Source: Ceratotherium simum simum
Taxonomy: Eukaryota > Chordata > Mammalia > Perissodactyla > Rhinocerotidae
Direction: 5' to 3'
DNA length: 64,000 nucleotides
Assembly: GCF_000283155.1 (NCBI RefSeq)
Contig: NW_004454178.1
Coordinates: forward strand, 23,137,191-23,201,190
This document shows positions 56,801 to 64,000 of the stretch, piece by piece. The notes beneath the pieces are model-generated. The model worked only from the letters and a program-made list of their open reading frames with translations, made no database searches and was not told where the DNA came from. How positions within the stretch are numbered: position 1 is the stretch's first letter; every line of letters starts with the position of its first letter. A program made the translations under genes and the position numbers.

Positions 56801-59019
56801 CCAAGGCTATCTCTCCCCAACCCTGGGCTGCCCTCAAACTGTGCAGGGGAGGGTCCTGGTGGGCAATGGGAGGTTTTATAGAAGCCCAATGCATGATTTA
56901 GCCAGTTGATGTTTGGGTTCAGTTATTCCACTGTATCATGGAAACAGTGTGCTTGGGTCAGCTTTACCTTCTCACCCACGAAATCCAGCTAGTTATGTGG
57001 AAATCTAGCTACTGTTATATGGACTTGCGTTTGACCCCCTTCAGTGCTCCCTGCAGAAATAAGATGACACACAGAGCCCAGGGCAGGAGGAAGGTGTTCT
57101 GGGCGTCGGGGGAACTCGCTGGGAGCCCGCAGACCTGGCTCTTCACCGTCAGGGGGATGGAGAATGACTCAGGGCCCCTTTCCCAGCCTTTGCTTCGCCT
57201 GTCACCTGAAGGGGTTGGAGCCTGAGCCCTGTGAGGCCCCCTCCAGCTGGCATGCTGGGGGCAACGGACTTGAGTCTCCCCCCAGAACTTGGTGGGGTTC
57301 CAGCTGCAGGGCATCTTCCTGGGGATGGGGGAGAGCAGGGAGAGGAGGAGACTGCTGAGCTGCTGGAAGGTCTGGATTCCCAGGCCCCAGGACACTGTGG
57401 TGGGAACATTCTTTGAGGTTTTGTTAGTATTTTAGCATTTTTAAAGGGTAGATAATATCTAGATGTTGTGTTCCACCAAAACAAATATTGTTCTTTTGAA
57501 AATATGTTAGACAAAAAAAGGCAGCCAGGTCTTCTCAGTCTGACTTAGAAATGTGCTTAGGGAATGCCCACTGTGTCCTAGATGCAGGGTGGCTGATGAA
57601 GATCTGGCCCTATACTTTGTAGGATGTCCTAGTTTAGTGGGGGGCAAAGGGGGTCTGGGGTTTAGACTCCTTCTCCTGCACGGAGACTGTGTAGCTCTTA
57701 GCTTTGCTCACTTGTATCTTTGGCTTCACGGCCGACTTCTCCAGAACGTCCCCTTGTTGAGTCTCAGTGTTAGGCCTGGTCCACGTCTACCATCGCTTCT
57801 TGTTCTCACAGGGAAAGAGCGCTGGCCAACAGTGTCGGAGACTGTTGGAATCAGAGCTGGCTGGCTGTATTCTGTAAAATTCCATGGTGTATTTTTTCCC
57901 CCTTGTAATCTGGCTCTGGAAAGAGACCTGCTGGTTGGAGTTCCCAGCTGAGAGGGCTTGGCAGGGATTCCATTGGGTGTGGTCCTCAGAGGGTGGCGCT
58001 GTCCCAGGCTAGGGGATGCTCAGGGAGGGGACATCAGGCTGCAGGCCCCACAGCGGCAGCAGGCTTGCCCGTCCAGTGTGGGGCTGAGCCTCCTGTGTCT
58101 GTCCCGATGCGCCTGGTCCTGCCATCTGGATGAGGTGCTCAGAGAGTTTCCGTGGTTAGACGGCTCCTCCAAGGTCATAGACTCAGAAATGATGGAGCCG
58201 GGACAGGAATGGGGCCTGCTGATTCCAGGGGCTCTGCTGCTATCCGGCTGCCAAGCAAAAAATTATTGTCCTTTTTCTTATTTATTTTTTTTTACTGGGG
58301 AACAGAGGAGCAATTTTCCATGAGACGTGACTGATGGAAGACCTTGAAGTCAGTCGTTGGAGGCCTGGGAGATGCAAGGACAAGAATGGAAGCGAAGTTA
58401 GAATTTAAGGGAAGGTTCACCTGGCATAACCCACTCTTGGTAGTTCAGTCTTTTAACTTTCTCTTTACTTCCTAGGTAACCCCCTGACGACTCACGTGAT
58501 AGTCAGCGTAGTAAGGGTAATAATAGAAATAGAAGAGCAAATTTAAGGGACCATAGAGGAAGGAAGCAGTGGTTAAGTTCTGCATAGGAGTGATTTTGCA
58601 CTGAGCTTTGTCGTTTTGAAGGATGCTTATTACAGAGGGCTTGGTGAGTTCCTTTCCTTCTTTCTTACCTTAGTTTTGGCAGTTTTCTTTCTTGATGTGT
58701 GGGGAGTTTTGTGGACAGGTCCTCGTGAGGTAGCTCTCTGAGCACTTTTTCTTGGTGACTGTTTATAATCCTAAAACAAGCTGTGGGAACGCAGGAGAGG
58801 AGAAGAAATATTGGAGTTGAAGCGGTCAGTGGTGCTGGGAAGAAAACGATGAAGTGTTAACTGTCCCAAGGAGGGGAGAAGTTAACATAGAAGTGACCTG
58901 GGGATGAATACATAGGGGAGGGAGAGCTGCAGAATGAGCAGAAAGCCCCGAAGGGCTGACTGGGATAAAATTATTTGAGATTTAGAGAAATAACTAGGGG
59001 GAGTGGAGTAAAGCAGCAT
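56801..59019. other. unique noncoding DNA with MIR remnants
   Basis: 57115-57250 looks like a decayed forward MIR. The stretch 58115-58255 is listed separately. TCACGTGA (E-box palindrome) is at 58492-58499 and a T tract at about 58283. Frames at 57553-58323 carry no domain. Confidence 0.5.
58115..58255 (-). repeat. MIR SINE, decayed
   Basis: GCCATCTGGATGAGGTGCTC, AAGGTCATAGACTCAGAAAT and GATGGAGCCGGGACAGGAAT keep reverse MIR order. Confidence 0.6.
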
Positions 59020-59440
59020 GACAGAGTATCAGTAAGGACAGGCCGGGCTGCGCTGCAGTAACACGCAGTCTCGGCCGAGCCTAAGGCAGTGTGGGTCTGT
59101 TTTTGCTCTCACCCCAGACTGCGTGTGCACTGAGGCCAGGCAGAGGGGCTTCTGTTCATCCTAGTCCCTTGGGGTTCCAGGCTGACGGGTGCAGTCCTCA
59201 TTATAAACATTCCTGGTTCTGTGCCAGGGGAAAGAGCTCTGGAGGGTCCTGTGTTTGCAGTTAGATGCTCTGGCTTAGAAGTTACATGGGTCACTCTTTC
59301 CCATAACTCGCTAGCCAGAACTGGTCAGTGGTCCCACATGACCACAGTGGGCTGGGAAGTGCAGTGGGAGGGCATGGAAACGTTTAGGGGCTGCAGCCAG
59401 GCTGAAGACGTGACTCTTGGCTTTGTGCCTCAGAGGTGGG
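59020..59440 (-). repeat. ancient LTR-like interspersed repeat, reverse
   Basis: GTAACACGCAGTCTCGGCCG, GTGGGTCTGTTTTTGCTCTC, AGCCAGAACTGGTCAGTGG and CCCACATGACCACAGTGGG match, loosely, an old LTR type whose reverse reads AGTGGCTTAACACAATAG and GGCTAGAACTAGTCACATGG. Exact family not assigned. Confidence 0.5.
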
Positions 59441-59927
59441 TGAATGGAGACTTGCTGGCTAGTTGCATGAGGTCAGGTCACTCGGCTGGAGACAGGAAGT
59501 GACCATCTTAGAATAACTGAGTTATCTCCTTCCTCAGGGACAGAGTACTTATGAACAGTTAATCTAGGATTTTCAGAATGCCTGGAGACTCTCCCGTGGG
59601 TATGTGGAATTAGGCTCCTCAGTCTGGGCTGTCAGCTCCTCAGGTTTGACGCGGTACTAACATCGACAAGATGAGTGCATTTCAACTTGAAGCCATCTGA
59701 TAATTTCACACTGCATTGTTACCTGACAGCCCTGTAAAGGAAGCAAGCACATGTGAGTCTGACATAATGTTCTTTCAAATTAAGAAAACAAATTGTGGAC
59801 ATGTGTTGCCTGCATGTTGAGAGTTCCTTAGTTTACTGTTCTGTGTTTCCCAGGTAACTGACATCCTTTAACGGCATTCTGTAATTGTTGGCCAAAGATC
59901 ATTGAAATCATTCTTCCGGCTCTAACT
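59441..59927. other. unique noncoding DNA
   Basis: Nothing recognised. Confidence 0.5.
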
Positions 59928-59995
59928 GCTCATTCACCCAACATTTGAGCACCCCTGGGTGTTGTACTGAACTCTGAGGATGCGAAAGCAATAAC
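59928..59995 (-). repeat. L2 3' end fragment
   Basis: CATTCACCCAACATTTGAGC, TGTTGTACTGAACTCTGAGG and TGCGAAAGCAATAACAG match the reverse L2 3' end. Confidence 0.55.
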
Positions 59996-61569
59996 AGCCA
60001 CAGCCGTGGTTCTCAGCTTACAGAAGTGGGGTTTGTGGGCGCGAGTGGACCAGGAGGTGGAGGAAGAGATGTGACACTTGTAGTTCATTTTAATACCCGG
60101 GTATTGTCACTGTGTCCATCAGATCCCTGCTTTTGTTCTGTAGCCTTATGGTTTGGAGCCAAAAATGGAACCCGCTGAGTCCGTGATTCTCAGGAGGGTT
60201 GGGTGGATCAGGGTGAGGAAGAGGCAGGTGTGGACTGGACCCTGCTGGGTCCCCCTTGGGATCATTGGTCTGGTTTCCTCTTCAGCCTTGAACGAGGTAA
60301 CTGTGACATTCTGTATGCCCTACTGTGCTGTGTAATGTGTGCACGTGCATTGGCTGCCTCTCTGCTCCGTTTCCTGCCATGGAGACATGGGGGTGATCCA
60401 GGTCTTAGAAGTCAGGAGGAATAATGATGTCCACTGAAGAGCCTTCTGGGTTCTTGGACGGAAGATGCCTTCCGAGGTATCGCTGTAACTGGTGCAAGGC
60501 AGCAGGGCTGGAAAGGAGATCCGAGGTTGCATACCTTCTTGCTTTTTAGAAAAGAAAAAGAGGAAAGAAGAGAAAGCAATGCCCAAGAGCCACGTTACTC
60601 CTTTTGCAAGAAGAGGGGTCTCTGAGCCTGGTTGTGGATCGCCCCCCAGCAAGCTGTGAGTAGGGCCACGGCCTGTCTGTTCCCTCTGGTCTCAAACTGG
60701 GGTGCTCTTCTGGGAATTGGAGAGGTGAATGCTGTCAGAGAAGCATCTGAGATGAAAACATTGACCTGTAATGATCTGTATTAAAAAATGACTCACTAAT
60801 TTAGAAATGTTGGCATAGCCTAATTTTGGATTATGAAGAAAGTTACTTCTCATGTAAAGATGATTACAAATGCTCAACTGTGTCAGTGTAGATGACATTC
60901 AAGGGGCACGGCCCTGGGTCCCCGACCCTATTTGGGGCCTGAATCAGCACCTCCTTCTCCTGGTTCTGACCCTGGGCAGAACTGGTCCCAGTTCCATCTC
61001 TGCAGTCGGAGGGTTGACCCAGCGAGACCCACATTCCCTCCAGCTGTGAGCTCCGTGGTTCCAAGGCCTGCTTCTGTTTATCCTTCTGTTTCTAAAACAT
61101 GGTTTCCTCTGTCTAAACCAATGGCATCTGCTTCTTTTTATATAGTGTAAAAAACCAAGTCTTTCTTGTTACAAAATACCGTGTAATCAGAATTAAAACA
61201 GACTCATAAACACATACAGGCACCTCCATTCAGCCAGGGTACAGTAATTGTAAAGGTCTTCGCTACAGCAATGCCCTTCCCACATTGGCTCTGCAGAGGT
61301 TCGCCGGAGCACCCTGACCTGGTGCAGGGCCGGCATCCTGGAGCTCCTGGTCACAGACAGAGAGGGTGACGAGCTTGTCTCCACCTTTGGAATAAGCTCC
61401 AACTCGGCTCCCGGCTTCTGATCTGTGTTAACGCTGCTAGCTGATAAACCACAGCCACCATCTGTCCTGCTGGAGTCGGCACTGTTCTCCACATTCACTG
61501 AACACGGTCAGGCTTCCTACTCGGTCAGGCAAGACCTGCTGTGCTCTGATGCCCAAGCGCCTATAGGGT
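59996..61569. other. unique noncoding DNA
   Basis: No exon or repeat convincingly recognised. Forward frames at 60153-60424 and 61425-61625 are domain-free. Confidence 0.5.
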
Positions 61570-61945
61570 CCGCCACGTCTCAGCTTGTGCTGCTGCAAGA
61601 AAATACCACAGACGGGGGTGCTTAACCAACAGACACGGATTTCTCACGGTTCTGGAGCCTGGAAGCCCAAGATCAGGGGCTGGCATGGTCAGATTCTGGT
61701 GAGGCCTGTCTTCCGGGCTGGCAGATGACTGACTTCTTGCTGTGTCTTCTCACCTGGTGGAGAAAGAGGAAGCAAATACCTGCGTCTCTCCTTATAAGGG
61801 CACTGATCCACCATGGGGGCTCCACCTTCATGACCTCCTCTAAACCTAATGGTCTCCTAAAGGCCCCAGCTCCAAATACATCACATTAGGGGTTAGGGCT
61901 CCAACGTGTGAATTTTGGGGGGACACAGTCCAGTCCTTAGCGCAC
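61570..61945 (-). mobile_element. MaLR LTR (MLT1-like), reverse, solo
   Basis: GCTGCTGCAAGAAAATACCA, GGTTCTGGAGCCTGGAAGCC, CCTTATAAGGGCACTGATCC and GTGAATTTTGGGGGGACACA match the reverse LTR layout. The 211-residue open frame beginning at 61915 starts inside this LTR and is not a gene. Confidence 0.85.
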
Positions 61946-63254
61946 CATTTCCCCTCACATTTGCTCTGAGCAGACCTGACTTCCTCAGATGCACACTCTG
62001 CTCCCCGGTTCCTTGCCCCAGAGCCAAGACCATGGGGTGCTCTAAAACAGGGCTGCAGGTGTCCTCTGGTTCAGAAGATTCTTGCAGGCCTCACTTCCTG
62101 CCCTGTGCCACCACACCCCCCCCTCGCCCCTCCTTTCTTGTCCTAATGCCCAGTTGCTTTTCAGGTGTCTCTTGCCTGGAATTGTCTTCTCTCCCAGCCC
62201 CTCTGAAGGGCCACTTGGTAGGATGGTTGACTGACTCGAGCTTGGGTTTCTTCCCAAGGCACTGCCTAATGGATTCTAAATGCAGCATCACCCACATCAG
62301 CCTGTGGGCCACCTCCCTCTGGCCCTGTAACGACGTCAGCTCCCTGGATGCCATGCCCCCACTGGGCTGGTGCATTGACCTTCCACTGCTCCAAGAGGAG
62401 GACTCTGCCTTTACTTGGGCCTCTGCCTCTTGCTTCGTTTTGCCAGTTGAAATCTTCCGACGGCCCAGCTTAGGGGCCACCTCTTCCATGGTGTTCCCAG
62501 AGCACCTTCTCAGGCAGCTGAAATGTCACATGAGTTTGGTTCCCTCATGAACCATATAACACTTTGGGGTCAAAGAGTCCCTTTCAGATTGCAGCCCTTT
62601 GAGATCAGGAGTCGGCAACTGAAAGACCAAAACATGTTAACATTTCCAAGTCGTGGTTGGTCTCAATAGAGCGTCAAGTGTTTTCATTATGTGTTAGTAT
62701 CTTTAAGGAGCTGGTCTTTGGAGGAGTGGTTGGCCCAGAGCCATGGGAGATAACACTGGGGTGAATGGGGGTGTTTTGAAGCCTGTATAGATCCCTGGGG
62801 TGCTCAGGCCCTGAATACAGATTGAGATGTAATCAGAGAATCCCTTTCCACGTGTCTTCTCTGAACAAGAGTCCTCGGGAGGTTGGGTTTCCTCGTTGAT
62901 AAGCAGGAGATTGAGCCAGTTGTAAAGAACAGCCATATAGACATTACACTTAGAGTAAAAAAATACAGTCTTGAGTTGCTAAAATCTAGATGGGATGTAA
63001 ATGTCTTCATTTCTTTAAAGTGCGTTCATCAATTATAAATATGATTTGAATTTCATACCTTTGTAGGAGTTTTCACATAAATATGTTTACATATTAGACA
63101 AAGAAGTCCTTCCATCTTCTGTCCCAGGTTTAGAACATATGGTCACTGTGCTGTAACGTGTTTGTGGGTATGTCCTTCAGGGGCTGAAAGCTCATCTTAG
63201 GCCACTGGTCAGAAACCCAGGCACAGCCAGCCTCCCTTGTAGGAAGGGCTCCGT
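61946..63254. other. unique noncoding DNA
   Basis: The long forward frame to 62550 shows no domain; the reverse strand is open as well (62091-62489), so it is likely chance or old-repeat derived. Nothing recognised in 62560-63250. Confidence 0.5.
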
Positions 63255-64000
63255 CAGCCTTGACGGTGATAATTATGTAAAATTATTCTGGTCTGCAGCC
63301 TGCTGCCTCAGTGGAGGACAGTCAGACGTGCCTCATTTTCTAATTGTAATCGTAACCTGAGCGTAATTTCTGGACTTTGTTTTCCAAATTGCCTATTGTC
63401 GCGCACTTTCCCTTTTCTCACGAAGCCCCGTAGTCTGCTGCTTGAGTGTGCATCTGGTGGATTTGCTGTGCTGGAAGGGAGGGTTGTACAGATCTAATCC
63501 CAGCACTTATTTCCTCTCATCTCAGTAGGACTTCAGGGTGCTCGTTAATTGATTGCACCTTTCACGCGGCTCAGAGCGGGTGCCCCTGGATGGTAGCCTG
63601 TTTAAAGTGAGGCCCAGATGCACCTTCACTGCATATAATGCATGTGCATAATCAGAGGGCCAGGACTGCAGTAAATAATTCATATCAGCTGAGGCTCTTG
63701 CCTCTGGTAATGAGATCTCAGGGGCAATGCCTTGAGTGCCTGGACCCCTCCAGATGATCTATGAATTGGTCTTCGCCTTTGTGCTTATTCAAACTGACAA
63801 ATACACACTTAAGAGCTAATCGCATTCAGGTGCTAAGGGAAATGAACATGACTTCGTGTGAGTTTCCCTGTGACCCACCTACAAATCCGTGAAATTAGTG
63901 GAGGAAGAGGCGTGGTTCAGACGGCCAGAATTTGGGAGTTCTCGACCAGAGCATCCAGAGTCACTTGGGATGTGGTGGCTGTTCTGTGTGGGATGGCCGG
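63255..64000. promoter_or_regulatory. candidate conserved noncoding block at the window edge
   Basis: Repeat-free stretch rich in homeodomain and POU-type cores: GGTGATAATTATG, TTTTCTAATTGTAATCG, CTCGTTAATTGATTGC, the ATGCAT-containing GCATATAATGCATGTGCATA (63631-63650), CAGTAAATAATTCATATC and GGTAATGAG. It may extend beyond the window. Function inferred from motif density only. Confidence 0.35.

Noticed and set aside
58560..58600. CAGTGGTTAAG resembling a SINE head
   Set aside because: No box B, body or tail follows.
61915..62550. 211-residue open frame
   Set aside because: It starts inside a reverse MaLR LTR, has no domain, and the opposite strand is open too.

Overview
This is mammalian nuclear DNA from an odd-toed ungulate (horse, rhino or tapir lineage). 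The diagnostic evidence is five copies of the Perissodactyla-specific tRNA-derived SINE (ERE type; head ending GGCCGGCC...GTGGCTTAGCGG, Pol III box A and box B, A-rich tail). Four have clear target-site duplications and one has an imperfect one. The rest of the repeat set is pan-mammalian: MIR, L2, L1, MaLR/MLT1 LTRs and hAT DNA-transposon fossils. I cannot tell the genus or the chromosome from sequence alone.

I found no protein-coding exon that I can defend. Every long open frame is one of four things: a decayed L1 ORF2 tail (28.99-29.21, 39.65-40.05, 45.4-45.7 and 51.4-51.66 kb), a frame through an LTR, SINE or L2 copy, a frame through a (TG)n tract, or an open stretch in GC-richer unique DNA without recognisable domains. 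I saw no tRNA, rRNA, CRISPR or bacterial-type feature. The window therefore looks like an intron or a gene-adjacent intergenic interval. A mild G+T excess on the + strand (334 of 600 bases in ten evenly spaced lines counted by hand) fits + strand transcription but does not prove it. One candidate terminal exon of a noncoding transcript is at about 11337-11505 (branch-like site, pyrimidine tract, CAG acceptor, AATAAA).

Layout. 1-15.8 kb: mostly unique, with a complete hAT element (2573-2775), hAT fragments, a few MIRs, a TG-rich tract, and homeodomain-site-rich blocks at 10.6 and 15.3 kb. 15.8-18.0 kb: a nest, in which an old LINE is split by an L1 with an 11-bp duplication, followed by an MLT1-type LTR split by a young ERE SINE with a perfect 14-bp duplication. 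18.8-20.7 kb: AT-rich, low-repeat DNA full of TAAT motifs, including a 16-bp perfect palindrome. 20.7-29.6 kb: MIRs, two reverse LTRs, a 65-bp tandem duplication and an L1 3' end. 30-46 kb: SINEs, LTRs, L1 3' ends and a large hAT fossil. 46-51 kb: long unique, partly AT-rich stretch. 51-54.4 kb: an L1, an L2 split by a hAT element, and an ERE SINE with a duplicated tail module. 54.4-63.2 kb: unique DNA with MIR, L2 and LTR remnants. 63.25-64 kb: another dense block of TAAT and ATGCAT motifs.

What is most worth a second look is noncoding: the palindrome at 20417-20432, the tandem duplication at 27880-28009, the possible terminal exon near 11.4 kb, the TAAT-rich blocks, the variable tail modules of the SINEs, and G-quadruplex-capable tracts. 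I did not find a novel gene system.
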